64,000 nucleotides of DNA, taken from the NCBI RefSeq assembly GCF_021223605.1, contig NZ_CP075175.1:5101501-5165500 (forward strand), in the 5' to 3' direction. Origin of the DNA: Paenibacillus sp. 481. Its GTDB lineage: Bacteria > Bacillota > Bacilli > Paenibacillales > Paenibacillaceae. Both the position numbers and the translations under genes were made by a program. The notes under the pieces are model-generated. The model searched no databases, was not told the DNA's origin, and saw only the letters and a list, made by a program, of their open reading frames with translations. Within the stretch, counting starts at the first letter, position 1; each line of letters begins with the position of its first letter. Of this stretch, positions 1 through 9,002 are shown piece after piece.

Positions 1-1653
1 GAGGCTCATCCTACATTAGGTGCGTATATTGAAACGGGCAGCATCATTTGGTTTATTCAACAGGCGATTTGGGAATCGTTAGCATCATGGTCGGTCGTCA
101 TCTTGTTGTTTATGACGTCTGTCTTTTTGTTCATTTATACGCTCTTTACCCCTGAATTGAAGCAAGTTGCCTTAACAGTTCACATATTAGGGCCAACCGT
201 ATACCCGTATGCAAATGGGATCGTGTTTGGCGGTGCGTTGCTCATTCTGTTGCAATTAAAAGGGTTGTTTGAGCGGACGATTCGTGCCTATTCCGTAACG
301 TCTGCCGCCCTTATCCTGTGCGCGATTGCTACGTTTCTTATCGGAACGAGCGTGCGGCATACGTTATGGTTAGCTGGTATGTTGCTATTTCTATTTTTGC
401 TGCGTAGGCAGTATACACGTTATCGGTACCCCTTGATGAAGGGGACTTTCATCGTCAGCATGGTTGCAATAGGAGCCATTATTTTCGTCTATACATGGAT
501 CGGCTACACGTTTGCTGCGCTTCATCGTACGGAGGAATATATCTCTTACACGCTTAGTGGCGCGCAATTTACAATCACGATCATTACAGGATTTATGATG
601 GCGCTGCTATTGTTTGTAGTGGGGTATTTTCGATATGAGCGGCATAGTCTTGCTCGTTTTGGTATCGATTGGGAGCAAGGCAACCAAGGCAGCGATAGGC
701 TGCTGTACACGGTTAGTGGTTGGATATACGACCATTCACCCAATAAGCGTCTCATTACCGTTCATCACGGAGAGGTTCAATTTCCGTGCATGTTAAGCGG
801 ACGCAAGGTTATTGTGTTGGATGTACCTTCTTTGCTGCTAGCTTCACAAGCGTTAAAAAAAGCACATGCAGCGTTGCAAGAACTGTACAAACAAGCGGAT
901 CAGCATGGGCTAGATGTGCTCTTTTTCCCAGTCGGGAGTAAGGCAATGCCGCTGCTGCACGACTATGGCAACGACTTTATTAGGGTCGGGGAGATCGCAC
1001 GCATCGAGGTCGCTGCGGATAAATTGCGTCCACCGCTGTGTCGCTATGAGCTGCTGCCTTTTCCGCTGACCGCGGAATTCGTGCATGGACTAGAGCAGGT
1101 CGTTAGGCATTGGGCACATATTGCGCCTGCTTACAGCCAAACGTTGAAGCAATTGCTTTCTGTCCATAGCGATCAGTTGCAACTGATCGTCGTTCACAAT
1201 GCGCATGAACGGTACGTTGCCTATGCAGTCGTGCATAAGGTGCATGATACGCTGCGCGCACAAGCTAAGCTGACGATCGAAGATGTGCATTGCGCGTATG
1301 AAGCCGGAACTCCTGAATATGCGACTGCCATGAGTCATCTTCGCGACTGTCTCATTTGGCGGGCAAAAACCGAGCGCTGCACGGAATTGGTCACAGGCTT
1401 GTTGCCGTTATCGCATGTGGGGACGTATGTAGCGCCGCACTTATGGTCGGAGCGGACAGCCATCGCTATCTTCCGCCGCGTGCGCGATCTGTACCCTTTA
1501 GACGGCCAGCGCAACTGGTGGGAAACGATGTTCAACACCAGCTGGGAGCCCCAATATATGTCCTTTCCGAAGCAACGACAATTGAATTGGACCGTATGGA
1601 AAGTGACGAAAATGCTACGCAAACTACGCAAAATAAGACGAACGAGTCCTTAG
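1..1653 (+). CDS. MprF-like membrane protein with DUF2156-type C-terminal domain (5' truncated by window)
   Basis: The frame is open from base 1, so the gene starts outside the window; 550 residues are visible. The first ~220 residues hold about six hydrophobic segments. A soluble domain of ~330 residues follows, ending with aromatic-rich motifs (NWWETMFNTSWEPQY). The layout of a polytopic N-terminus and a GNAT-like C-terminal domain is that of lysylphosphatidylglycerol synthase/flippase MprF, which aminoacylates phosphatidylglycerol and confers resistance to cationic peptides. The segment FFPVGSKAMPLLHDYGNDFIRVGE resembles the MprF region preceding the catalytic domain. Substrate and activity are inferred. 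The next gene lies ~110 bp downstream on the same strand. Confidence 0.6.
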   Translation, partial: EAHPTLGAYIETGSIIWFIQQAIWESLASWSVVILLFMTSVFLFIYTLFTPELKQVALTVHILGPTVYPYANGIVFGGALLILLQLKGLFERTIRAYSVTSAALILCAIATFLIGTSVRHTLWLAGMLLFLFLLRRQYTRYRYPLMKGTFIVSMVAIGAIIFVYTWIGYTFAALHRTEEYISYTLSGAQFTITIITGFMMALLLFVVGYFRYERHSLARFGIDWEQGNQGSDRLLYTVSGWIYDHSPNKRLITVHHGEVQFPCMLSGRKVIVLDVPSLLLASQALKKAHAALQELYKQADQHGLDVLFFPVGSKAMPLLHDYGNDFIRVGEIARIEVAADKLRPPLCRYELLPFPLTAEFVHGLEQVVRHWAHIAPAYSQTLKQLLSVHSDQLQLIVVHNAHERYVAYAVVHKVHDTLRAQAKLTIEDVHCAYEAGTPEYATAMSHLRDCLIWRAKTERCTELVTGLLPLSHVGTYVAPHLWSERTAIAIFRRVRDLYPLDGQRNWWETMFNTSWEPQYMSFPKQRQLNWTVWKVTKMLRKLRKIRRTSP

Positions 1654-1761
1654 AAGCATCCGTTCCGGCATATACCACTTATAGGCGTATTTCAGCGTTA
1701 ATGTTACAATAAATAAGGTAGCATATACGTATGAAATCATGAACAAAAAGGTGGTCTACCG

Positions 1762-2145
1762 ATGATTGGCTTTGCCATCCTGCTGGGCTTTAACGTCTTA
1801 GGCGTTGGGCTGCACAACATGCTTCATATTCCACTTCCAGGCAACGTGATCGGTCTCATCTTATTTTTAATGGCACTCGGGCTTAAATGGATTAAATTAG
1901 AGTGGGTTGAACGGTCTGCTCAATTTTTAATGCAGCATATGCTGCTATTTTTTGTTCCGTATGTCGTTGGTGTGATCGCGTTTCTCCCGATATTGCAGAC
2001 CCATTGGGTCAGTATCGGAATCACGTTAATTGGTAGCACGTTGCTTGTGTTATGGGTGACGGGGGTTGTCGCAAGTAAGCTGCAAGTGAATGTAAACCAC
2101 ACGAATGATGCCGTTAACTCTGTTCGAAAAGAGGGAGGCCTATGA
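1762..2145 (+). CDS. CidA/LrgA family holin-like membrane protein
   Basis: A 127-residue protein with four predicted membrane segments and the family signature LPGNVIGLILFLMAL near residue 27. CidA/LrgA proteins are holin-like membrane proteins that, with LrgB/CidB, modulate murein hydrolase activity, programmed lysis or organic-acid export. The start follows an AAAGGTGG ribosome site. The stop overlaps the next start as ATGA at 2142-2145, so the two genes are translationally coupled, as in lrgAB operons elsewhere. Confidence 0.9.
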   Translation: MIGFAILLGFNVLGVGLHNMLHIPLPGNVIGLILFLMALGLKWIKLEWVERSAQFLMQHMLLFFVPYVVGVIAFLPILQTHWVSIGITLIGSTLLVLWVTGVVASKLQVNVNHTNDAVNSVRKEGGL

Positions 2146-2834
2146 ATATGCTGCTAGCGTGGACACAAGATCCGCTGTTTGGCCTATCAGCTACTATCAT
2201 CGTCTATGCACTTGCCCGCACTTTGCATGCGCGCTACAAATGGCTGCATCCGATTGTCTTTTGCGCGATTGTCCTGATTGGAATGCTTCAGATAGGGAAT
2301 ATTCCTCTTGAACATTACCAGAGCGGTGCGGACATCTTGTCACTCGTACTAGGTCCGGCGACTGTCGCACTGGGTGTCCCGATTTATAAGCATCGCCAGC
2401 TTATTCGCAGACAATTCAAAGCTATTATTGTGTCTATCACATGCGGTGCATTCGTCGCGATCATAAGCGTAGCCGCCCTGATGCTCAGTATGCATGGCTC
2501 TAAAGATGTCATTTTAAGCATGCTACCCAAGTCTGTAAGCTCGCCAATTGCCATCGAAATTGCAAAATCGCTCGGAACTTTGCCTGAGATGGCGGCCGTC
2601 TTCACGGTGCTTACAGGTGTGATGGGCGCGCTGTGTGGGTCTGCATTTTTGCGATGGACGGGCATTCGCGATGATATCTCGTTAGGGATTGCGATGGGCA
2701 CGGCCGCGCACGGTGTCGGTACGGCTAAAGTTCTAGCTGATTCGGAGGTTCAGGGCACATTTAGTGGCTTGGCGATGGGGTTAACGGGAATCATGACATC
2801 CATTCTATTTACGCCGTTCTATTTTTGGTTGTAA
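2142..2834 (+). CDS. LrgB/CidB family membrane protein
   Basis: A 230-residue polytopic protein. Typical LrgB motifs are LGPATVALGVPIY (near residue 66), the PKSVSSPIA segment near 130, and GTAAHGVGTAKVL near 187. It is the partner of the preceding CidA/LrgA-like protein and overlaps it by four bases. It is expected in the cytoplasmic membrane, in control of autolysis or pyruvate/acetate-related transport. Length and motif order are normal for the family. The TetR gene begins just downstream, so the three may be co-transcribed and ended by the terminator at 3461-3538. Confidence 0.92.
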   Translation: MNMLLAWTQDPLFGLSATIIVYALARTLHARYKWLHPIVFCAIVLIGMLQIGNIPLEHYQSGADILSLVLGPATVALGVPIYKHRQLIRRQFKAIIVSITCGAFVAIISVAALMLSMHGSKDVILSMLPKSVSSPIAIEIAKSLGTLPEMAAVFTVLTGVMGALCGSAFLRWTGIRDDISLGIAMGTAAHGVGTAKVLADSEVQGTFSGLAMGLTGIMTSILFTPFYFWL

Positions 2835-2857
2835 GGAGAGGAGATTGCAGACTTGTG

Positions 2858-3451
2858 ATGCGAAAAGGGGAGCAAACACGACAACATATCATTAAAAAGT
2901 CGGCTGAATTATTTAATCAAAAAGGATTTGCTGGCTGCTCTATGAATGACATTATGGATGCTACAGGCTTGAAAAAAGGCGGCATTTATCGTACATTTTC
3001 CAGTAAAGATGAACTTGCTATCGAAGCGTTGGATTACGCATTAGAACGGGTAGCTGAACGATTTACAGAAGCGCTTGGCGGCGCCAATACAGCCATCGAC
3101 AAAATGATTGCGCTGTTTGACGTCTACCAGGATGTCGTTCATAATCCACCATTAGTAGGTGGCTGCCCGCTGCTCAATACCGCGGTTGAAAGCGACGATA
3201 CACATCCCGAGCTGCGTAACAAAGCGCTACAATCCATGCATTTATTTTTAGCGGATATTCAAGACATTTTACAGCAAGGAATCGCGAATAAGGAATTAAA
3301 AGCTGAGATTGACGTCGTTTCTTTATCCTCGTTTATTGTATCTTTACTTGAGGGGAGCATTATGGCGAGCAAGCTTGCGATGAGCAATGAGCATATGGCG
3401 TACAGTAAGCAGCAATTAACTTATTTTCTACGTAGCTTACAACAAAACTAA
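2858..3451 (+). CDS. TetR/AcrR family transcriptional regulator
   Basis: A 197-residue protein from ATG 2858; an in-frame GTG at 2855 and TTG at 2825 are possible, but AAGGAGAGGAG at ~2833-2843 favours 2855/2858. The N-terminus has the TetR helix-turn-helix (GFAGCSMNDIMDATGLKKGGIYRTFSSKDEL, residues ~25-55), and the C-terminus a helical ligand domain with the TetR_C-type segment VGGCPLLNTAVE. The gene follows lrgB closely. The palindrome at 3545-3568, in front of the next gene, is a good candidate for its operator, so it probably represses the DUF2306 gene and perhaps itself. Confidence 0.9.
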   Translation: MRKGEQTRQHIIKKSAELFNQKGFAGCSMNDIMDATGLKKGGIYRTFSSKDELAIEALDYALERVAERFTEALGGANTAIDKMIALFDVYQDVVHNPPLVGGCPLLNTAVESDDTHPELRNKALQSMHLFLADIQDILQQGIANKELKAEIDVVSLSSFIVSLLEGSIMASKLAMSNEHMAYSKQQLTYFLRSLQQN

Positions 3452-3460
3452 GTAAGAAAG

Positions 3461-3538
3461 TGACTCTGTAGCGGCTAACAAGTTCAATCGGCGGAACAGC
3501 TGGATTGGTTGGATGAGCGCGCTACAGGGTCATTTTTT
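3461..3538 (+). terminator. Rho-independent terminator after the TetR gene
   Basis: TGACTCTGTAGCG at 3461-3473 pairs with CGCTACAGGGTCA at 3520-3532 with one mismatch. Six T residues follow directly. The loop is long (~46 nt) and could hold extra structure. Confidence 0.75.
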
Positions 3539-3544
3539 CACCAA

Positions 3545-3568
3545 AAAAGATACCGATCGGTCTCTTTT
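3545..3568. promoter_or_regulatory. Palindromic TetR-type operator upstream of the DUF2306 gene
   Basis: A 24-bp palindrome with core ACCGATCGGT flanked by AAAAGA and TCTTTT, broken only at one symmetric pair (T/C). TATGAT at 3573-3578 could be the -10 box of the promoter for the gene at 3682, which would put the palindrome over the -35 region. TetR-family operators often have a GACCGATCGGTC-like core, and a TetR gene ends ~95 bp upstream. The regulator-operator link is inferred. Confidence 0.7.
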
Positions 3569-3681
3569 GTAGTATGATAGAGAAGAAGCGGACTCCATCT
3601 TCATTTGTTGCAAGTACTCAACAGTCCATACAATCAACAAAATGAGGATGAAAAATGATTCGTTAGGGGAGAAAGCAATCG

Positions 3682-4314
3682 TTGAAAAAAACAAGTTGGT
3701 TTAGCTGTATGCTCGTGTTTGTAATCTCTTTGATGTGGGTACTCCATACATTTTCTAAAAATGTGATAGTTGACCCGAACTTAACCGCATTTCTATCCAC
3801 CAAAACGACGCCCATCGATGCGCAGCCGTGGCTACTCGCAGTTAAAATCCATATTGCCTTAGCCATGATTTCCATGCTGACGGGCCCGTTTGGCTTCGTA
3901 ACACGTATTCGAACACAGCGGCCCCATATTCACCGACTAATAGGTAAAATGTACGTGCTATCCATTCTATTAAATGGGATACCTTCCTTCTATTTAGCCG
4001 CGTACGCTACAGGAGGTTGGGTCAGTACGGCCGGGTTTATTTGTTTAAATGCAGTGTGGCTTTACGCGACCTTTAAGGCTTATTTCACGATCAAAAATAG
4101 GCAGGTAGAGGCGCATCGCAGATGGATGATACGCAGCTTTGCGATCACATTAGCGAATTTGGAACTGTATGTGTTGAAGACCATTTTCAAAAGCGGGCTG
4201 GATATGAACGCTGATCTCGCATACACGATTGCAGTGTGGGCGAGTATTGCGGTTAGTTTATTCATCGCAGAGCTAGTCATCCTAACATCAAGATCAACGT
4301 TAAAAAAGCGATAA
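3682..4314 (+). CDS. DUF2306 family membrane protein
   Basis: A 210-residue protein with about six membrane segments and the DUF2306 signature: a KIHIALAM segment, PHIHRLIGKMYVLSI (~residues 83-98) and EAHRRWMIRSFAITLANLELY (~residues 136-156). The function of this family is unknown. The start is TTG, set by TAGGGGAGAAAG ~10 bases upstream. It lies directly behind the palindromic operator, so expression is probably controlled by the neighbouring TetR protein. Confidence 0.85.
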   Translation: MKKTSWFSCMLVFVISLMWVLHTFSKNVIVDPNLTAFLSTKTTPIDAQPWLLAVKIHIALAMISMLTGPFGFVTRIRTQRPHIHRLIGKMYVLSILLNGIPSFYLAAYATGGWVSTAGFICLNAVWLYATFKAYFTIKNRQVEAHRRWMIRSFAITLANLELYVLKTIFKSGLDMNADLAYTIAVWASIAVSLFIAELVILTSRSTLKKR

Positions 4315-4323
4315 ACAGTTATT

Positions 4324-4351
4324 AGTTTACATAATAAATATTATGAATACA
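4324..4351 (-). other. dif-like XerCD recombination site (copy 1)
   Basis: Read on the minus strand, the site ends in TTATGTAAACT. This matches the XerD-side arm of the Bacillus subtilis dif site exactly over 11 bases, next to a 6-bp A/T spacer (TATTTA). The other arm is degenerate. A second copy in the same orientation lies at 9003-9030, and the two share AGTTTACATAATAAAT. They are probable paired dif-type sites bounding a 4.7-kb segment. Recombination activity is inferred. Confidence 0.5.
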
Positions 4352-4497
4352 AAAAAAGTGATTTCCCTTTTTTTACATATCATTCATGGCGTTACAACAA
4401 AGGTTAGGTATAATACAAAGTGGTAGATGAAATGTATGCCATTTTTCAAGAAGACCTTATGATCTGCTAGAAAATAGGATAAATGGGGGTAAAGAAT

Positions 4498-5391
4498 ATG
4501 ATTGAAGAAATGATTATGCTAGATGGTGTCGGCATTCATGTGAAATATTCATTAAATAAGAAACCAGTTGTGTTATTTCTTCATTTTAGTGGCGGAAATT
4601 CGCGGATGTGGGATGGAATTATACCGCAATTCGAAGCCGACTATTGTATCATTGCTCCTGATTTTCGTGGGCATGGCCAATCCAATAAGCCCGAAAGTGG
4701 CTACCACATTGATGATATGGCCAATGATATATATAAGTTGTTGCAGCGTTTAAACGTATCACACTGTCATGTCGTAGGCAGCTCAATGGGTGCAGAGGTC
4801 GGTCTAAGTTTAGCCGCGTCACATCCAGAGCTGGTTCTCTCCCTTATCTGTGAAGGGGCTTTATATAATGAGTTTGGCGAACACGGGTTATTTAATGGAA
4901 CAGAGGTACAGATTGAGCAGAGAAAGGAAACGTTGCGAGCTCAATTAGCCGAACGAGAAGAACGCATTTTCACAACAAAAGCAGCTTATATCGAAGAGGA
5001 GAAAGCAAAATTAGTAGAACAAGGTGTATGGAATGAATATTTCTTAGCCTTCTATGAAAATAACTTGCAACAAATGGAAGATGGTCGATTTACATACTGC
5101 TATTTAAACCGTGTTCGAACCGAATATATTCAAAAATATTGGGATGTGAAGTTTGAGCATTATTACAAAAAAGTACAGTGCCCGATATTATTTCTTCCGA
5201 GTGAGGATGAGTGGGAAAATGAGAGCATTAGAAATAGTCTAAAGATGTTCTCTAGTCTATTACGCGAATATGAAATTGAGCATATCAATCATGCGCTTCA
5301 CGCTTATGTCTGGATGCAGCTTCCGTTGGCAGTAGGTGAGGTAGCGAAGCGATTTATACGTAAACAGGCTGAAAAAGGGGTTAACCGTTAG
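4498..5391 (+). CDS. Alpha/beta-fold hydrolase
   Basis: A 297-residue protein from ATG 4498, which has GGGGGT seven bases upstream; ATG 4483 is an in-frame alternative. The oxyanion region HFSGGNSRMWD, the nucleophile elbow GSSMGAE (Ser ~ residue 94), and a late His in INHALHAYVW fit the alpha/beta-hydrolase fold; the acid may lie in LPSEDEWENE. It is a cytoplasmic esterase, lipase or haloperoxidase-like hydrolase of unknown substrate, with no signal peptide. It converges on the MocR gene and lies inside the segment bounded by dif-like sites. Confidence 0.88.
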   Translation: MIEEMIMLDGVGIHVKYSLNKKPVVLFLHFSGGNSRMWDGIIPQFEADYCIIAPDFRGHGQSNKPESGYHIDDMANDIYKLLQRLNVSHCHVVGSSMGAEVGLSLAASHPELVLSLICEGALYNEFGEHGLFNGTEVQIEQRKETLRAQLAEREERIFTTKAAYIEEEKAKLVEQGVWNEYFLAFYENNLQQMEDGRFTYCYLNRVRTEYIQKYWDVKFEHYYKKVQCPILFLPSEDEWENESIRNSLKMFSSLLREYEIEHINHALHAYVWMQLPLAVGEVAKRFIRKQAEKGVNR

Positions 5392-5410
5392 GGCTGCCAC
5401 AGGACAGCCC
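5391..5410. terminator. Short hairpin between convergent genes
   Basis: GGGCTG at 5391-5396 pairs with CAGCCC at 5405-5410 between the hydrolase stop and the MocR stop. There is no clear T-run on either side, so this is a weak bidirectional terminator candidate. Confidence 0.35.
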
Positions 5411-5414
5411 CCTA

Positions 5415-7085
5415 CTAATCGTACTCAGCATGATTAGATTGTAACGTTCGTTCTTGTGCGTTTACTCTCTTAGACGATTGTAGCACGTGGGCCAACTTTG
5501 CTACCCCGAGCGCAATGCGCTCTTCTGACACATTACCGTAGCCAAGAATAATACGATGGCTCTGATCCGTCTGAATGCTATGTACAGCAACCGGATACAC
5601 GATAACTCCTGCATCGTACAACTGTTGCAGCAGCGCAGGAGTACAAGGCTCATCAAGCTCTACGACGAGATGCAGTCCCGTGCTGTAACCCATAACCGTC
5701 AACTTCTCTCCAAAGTGGAGCCGTAATGCCGCAACCATCGTATCGCGCCGCTTGCGGTACACTTTGCGCATCTGATGGATATGCTTGTCCAGCTCACCGG
5801 TTTCGATGAAGCGGGCAAGGGCAAGCTGCTCTAATGTCGCCGTATGTAAATCGGTGTACCATTTCGTCTCTCGACAAGCGCTAACTAACGCAGGCGGTGC
5901 CACGATATACCCGATGCGCAGCGCGGGGGACAGTATTTTGCTGAAGGAGCCGACATAAATGACGCGCTCGGGATTAAGATGCTGCAAGGCGCTGATCGGG
6001 GATGAATCATAGCGGAATTCGCTGTCATAATCATCCTCAAGTACGTAGCATTGCTGCTGCTCTGCATAGGCGAGCAGCTCCAAGCGTCGCTGGATAGGTA
6101 ACGTCCCCCCGAGCGGGAACTGATGCGACGGGGTAACAATAATAAGGCTTGGTCGTGTGGAACGAGCCCGCTCATGTGTAGTAGTGACTTCGTTCAAGGT
6201 AGCTGCTGCTGACAAATGGGCCGTGATGAGGCCGTATTCATCAACAGGGACACCTACGATTTGTGCGCCGACATGCTGCATCATGCGTTGAATATCACGT
6301 GTAATGGGGTCTTCAACGATGACTCGCGCGCCTTCGGACAGCAATAGGCGGGCAAGCATCCCATAGGCTTGCGTAGCGCCGTTCGTCAAAATAATATGCT
6401 CTGGCTCACAGTAAACGCCCCGAACACGTCGCACGTAGTCGGCTATTGCTTGCCGCAAACGCTTCGTTCCTTCCGGTGTATGATAGCCGAACATCATTGT
6501 CGGAGCTTCCATGCAAGCTTGCTTATACGCTGCTTGCCACCGTTGGCGCGGAAACAAGTCCAACGCAGGCACGCCTGAACGAAAATCAATGTGTTCCGAT
6601 TGCTCGGTTAGCAAATGTGCAGGATGGACGGTAAAATGTTGCCCATATTCGGGGAAACGTTCAGTATCGTGTTCAGCATCGTACGGCACTTGAGGCATGG
6701 AGCCTGTATGACAGCTATTCCCCTCCATAGCCTCAGTACGTCCCGTACGCCCTATACCATGACCTATACCATGCTCTTCCTCCCGCCACGATTCACGACA
6801 TTTTTTCGCTTCGTTGAGTTGTACGTGCAGCTCGTAAATACGATCCGCCACATACGTCCCAGCACCTCGCTGGCTTTGCAAATATCCCTCTGCGATAAGG
6901 AGATCGTACGACTCAATGACAATATTGCGTGAGACACCCAACTGCGCTGCTATCACCCGTGTTGCCGGCAGCCTTGTTCCAGCAGGCCATTCGCCTGTCG
7001 TGATGAGAGCGCGAATTTGTTCGGTAATTTGCCGAATATAGGGGGTAGGACGGGATTTATCGATGTGAAGCCAGAACAAATGCAA
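5415..7085 (-). CDS. MocR-type regulator: GntR winged helix fused to PLP aminotransferase-like domain
   Basis: A 556-residue protein. Residues ~1-80 form a GntR winged helix (LPATRVIAAQLGVSRNIVIESY). A long poorly conserved linker (~90-165) follows, then a fold-type I aminotransferase domain with ILTNGATQAY, the aspartate segment YVLEDDYDSEFRY, and the PLP-lysine motif SFSK. MocR proteins such as PdxR and GabR bind PLP or aldimines and control vitamin B6 or amino-acid genes. The TTG start is set by GAGGAGG ~9 bases upstream. The target is unclear, because no divergent partner gene is adjacent. Confidence 0.92.
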   Translation of the reverse strand: MHLFWLHIDKSRPTPYIRQITEQIRALITTGEWPAGTRLPATRVIAAQLGVSRNIVIESYDLLIAEGYLQSQRGAGTYVADRIYELHVQLNEAKKCRESWREEEHGIGHGIGRTGRTEAMEGNSCHTGSMPQVPYDAEHDTERFPEYGQHFTVHPAHLLTEQSEHIDFRSGVPALDLFPRQRWQAAYKQACMEAPTMMFGYHTPEGTKRLRQAIADYVRRVRGVYCEPEHIILTNGATQAYGMLARLLLSEGARVIVEDPITRDIQRMMQHVGAQIVGVPVDEYGLITAHLSAAATLNEVTTTHERARSTRPSLIIVTPSHQFPLGGTLPIQRRLELLAYAEQQQCYVLEDDYDSEFRYDSSPISALQHLNPERVIYVGSFSKILSPALRIGYIVAPPALVSACRETKWYTDLHTATLEQLALARFIETGELDKHIHQMRKVYRKRRDTMVAALRLHFGEKLTVMGYSTGLHLVVELDEPCTPALLQQLYDAGVIVYPVAVHSIQTDQSHRIILGYGNVSEERIALGVAKLAHVLQSSKRVNAQERTLQSNHAEYD

Positions 7086-7243
7086 CGTAACATCCTCCTC
7101 TTCATAACGTCACCGCTGACGAAAAGTGTGAAATGCTCAACCTTGACAACAACAGCCTTGGCGATTAACTCTTTTAACTCTTCGCTACTATAAAAAACGA
7201 CCATACAAAGTAATATTCGGGATACGGCAAGGATGATGTGTTG

Positions 7244-8014
7244 TTAATTCCCTTGCATTTGATTAATATAATGGGTAATAGCGTCATATAAAAATGCGGC
7301 TAAGTCTTCATTGCTAAATTGATTAATATAATTGTTAAATCGATGATCATATTTATACGTATTCGCAATACATGTTAACATTTCAGCGTCACAACGAACA
7401 GATTGCTCGAGAACCCTTTTCCATTCTGTAATGAATTGCTGTACCTCATCGGAAGCAGGGGATTGGTTCATACAGGTTGCCACTTTTCTAAACACGTTTT
7501 CCATGTTCTGTTCAAATGTAGAAAAGTAGTTCGCCTTTTCACTAGGCGGGATTGCCCCCAGTTTCTCCTCGAATTGTTTGTATTGGCCCGTTTCTCCATA
7601 GATGAGTTTTGCTTCATGAGCATATTGTTCTTGTAAGGGTAAAATGGATGAATCACTAAAAATATGTAAGTTGTAAATATCCTTGCCTGATACATACTCA
7701 TCCAGCGCAGCAATGATCGATTCTAAGCGTTGCTTTTTTAACCATAACGTTTGGCTATGCTGTGTTAATAATTGCTGCTGCTCTGGTCTCGTAAGCTTTA
7801 ATATATCCTCAATTTCTTTGAGGGAAAAGTCCATTTCCTTTAAAAATAAGATCATTTGCAGTTGTGCTAACCGATCTCTATCATACAAACGATAGCCATT
7901 GTCTGTGATGTAAGTTGGCTTTAATAAATTGATTTTATCGTAATAATGCAAGGTTCTTTTTGTTATGCCTGTAATTTGAACGATATCTTTAACCGCTAAT
8001 AAATGTTTCTTCAT
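7244..8014 (-). CDS. MerR family regulator with TipAS drug-recognition domain
   Basis: A 256-residue protein. Residues ~5-75 are the MerR winged helix (VQITGITKRTLHYYDKINLL) followed by a coiled-coil helix. Residues ~130-256 match the TipAS effector domain (YGETGQYKQFEEKL, AEMLTCIANTYKYDHRFNNYIN). This is the architecture of TipAL and B. subtilis Mta, which recognise bulky or thiopeptide-like drugs and activate promoters with a 19-bp spacer. It overlaps the upstream DUF2268 gene by 26 bases and shares its promoter at 8949-8979. Confidence 0.92.
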   Translation of the reverse strand: MKKHLLAVKDIVQITGITKRTLHYYDKINLLKPTYITDNGYRLYDRDRLAQLQMILFLKEMDFSLKEIEDILKLTRPEQQQLLTQHSQTLWLKKQRLESIIAALDEYVSGKDIYNLHIFSDSSILPLQEQYAHEAKLIYGETGQYKQFEEKLGAIPPSEKANYFSTFEQNMENVFRKVATCMNQSPASDEVQQFITEWKRVLEQSVRCDAEMLTCIANTYKYDHRFNNYINQFSNEDLAAFLYDAITHYINQMQGN

Positions 8015-8918
8015 CCCAAAAATCTCTCAATTCATCTAGTATTAGGTTGGCTGGTGTAATAGTGGCTTCAAAGATCGTTTTCCCTGTCTGTTCTAAATAA
8101 GCTTTAATTAAATAATATCCGCAGGCGTAACCAGCGCAATATGGCATACTGACCGGTTTAAAGTGTTGGAGTTGAGCTAATTCATCACCGTACAAATACG
8201 GTGCAATGTTCGCAAAGCCTGTGAGTTGTAATTGATCCTTGAGCACAGGTTTAATACGCTTATTCAGCGTTTCCATATTTGTGTTCGATACCCAAGGGCC
8301 GATTAGTTCCTCCCCGAAAAGTGAAGTCGCATAGTTCTCTGCTAACCCTTCACTCACGATTAATTCACCTAATGTAACGGCGGAATGATCCCATTGAATA
8401 AATTGATAGCGAACATTATGGTTACATTCATGAGCTAGTGTCGCTTTCATTCGAGGTATTGTGTATGCGTTGGGCACGAGTGTACAAAAAATATAACCAG
8501 GAATACCCCCGTCACCCGTATAGCCTTCGTTTAACATTAAGGAGGGGCTACTTGGATTCCCTAATAAAATTGTGAATAAATAATCGGATACAGGAAGATT
8601 CACGCCGTGCTCTGTAAATAGGTTAAGGCTCTTCTTTACGGCTTCTTCACACTCCTTCCAAAAGGAATCGGACGAAATGGATGCTAATGGTATTGAGATT
8701 TCGTCGGTGATCTGAGTAGGTGAGATGGCCATCATATTATTCAGCGTAATTACATCAAAACCATCGGGCTCCTCAGCTTTAAAGGGAATATGTTGTATTT
8801 CCCATTTTCTCATAAATGGGGCCATCATTTCTTGTCTGAATAGTTCCACTTTTTCCTCATGTGGCGCTTGTAACACGTTTCGATATACTTGATCGGAGCG
8901 TAATGATTGAATATTCAT
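7989..8918 (-). CDS. DUF2268 putative zinc-dependent protease
   Basis: A 309-residue cytoplasmic protein with a metallopeptidase-like HExxH motif in TLAHECNHNVRYQ (~residues 163-175) and downstream ELIVSEGLAENYA, whose E may be the third zinc ligand. This is the DUF2268/YjaZ pattern. The AGAGGTG ribosome site fits the ATG. It is the first gene of a two-gene operon with the MerR-TipAS regulator, a pairing seen in Bacillota. The substrate is unknown. Confidence 0.85.
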   Translation of the reverse strand: MNIQSLRSDQVYRNVLQAPHEEKVELFRQEMMAPFMRKWEIQHIPFKAEEPDGFDVITLNNMMAISPTQITDEISIPLASISSDSFWKECEEAVKKSLNLFTEHGVNLPVSDYLFTILLGNPSSPSLMLNEGYTGDGGIPGYIFCTLVPNAYTIPRMKATLAHECNHNVRYQFIQWDHSAVTLGELIVSEGLAENYATSLFGEELIGPWVSNTNMETLNKRIKPVLKDQLQLTGFANIAPYLYGDELAQLQHFKPVSMPYCAGYACGYYLIKAYLEQTGKTIFEATITPANLILDELRDFWDEETFISG

Positions 8919-8948
8919 TTTTTCACCTCTTCATATCGTTTCGTTTAG

Positions 8949-8979
8949 ATTATGCACTATGACGTTACGTTACTGTCAA
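8949..8979 (-). promoter_or_regulatory. MerR-type promoter with 19-bp spacer for DUF2268-merR
   Basis: On the minus strand, -35 TTGACA (8974-8979) and -10 CATAAT (8949-8954) are separated by exactly 19 bases. An imperfect dyad (TGAC...GTCA) covers the spacer. MerR-family activators act at such over-long spacers, so autoregulation by the TipAS-type protein is likely. Confidence 0.7.
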
Positions 8980-9002
8980 TTCATTTTTACGCTCATATAT
9001 TA

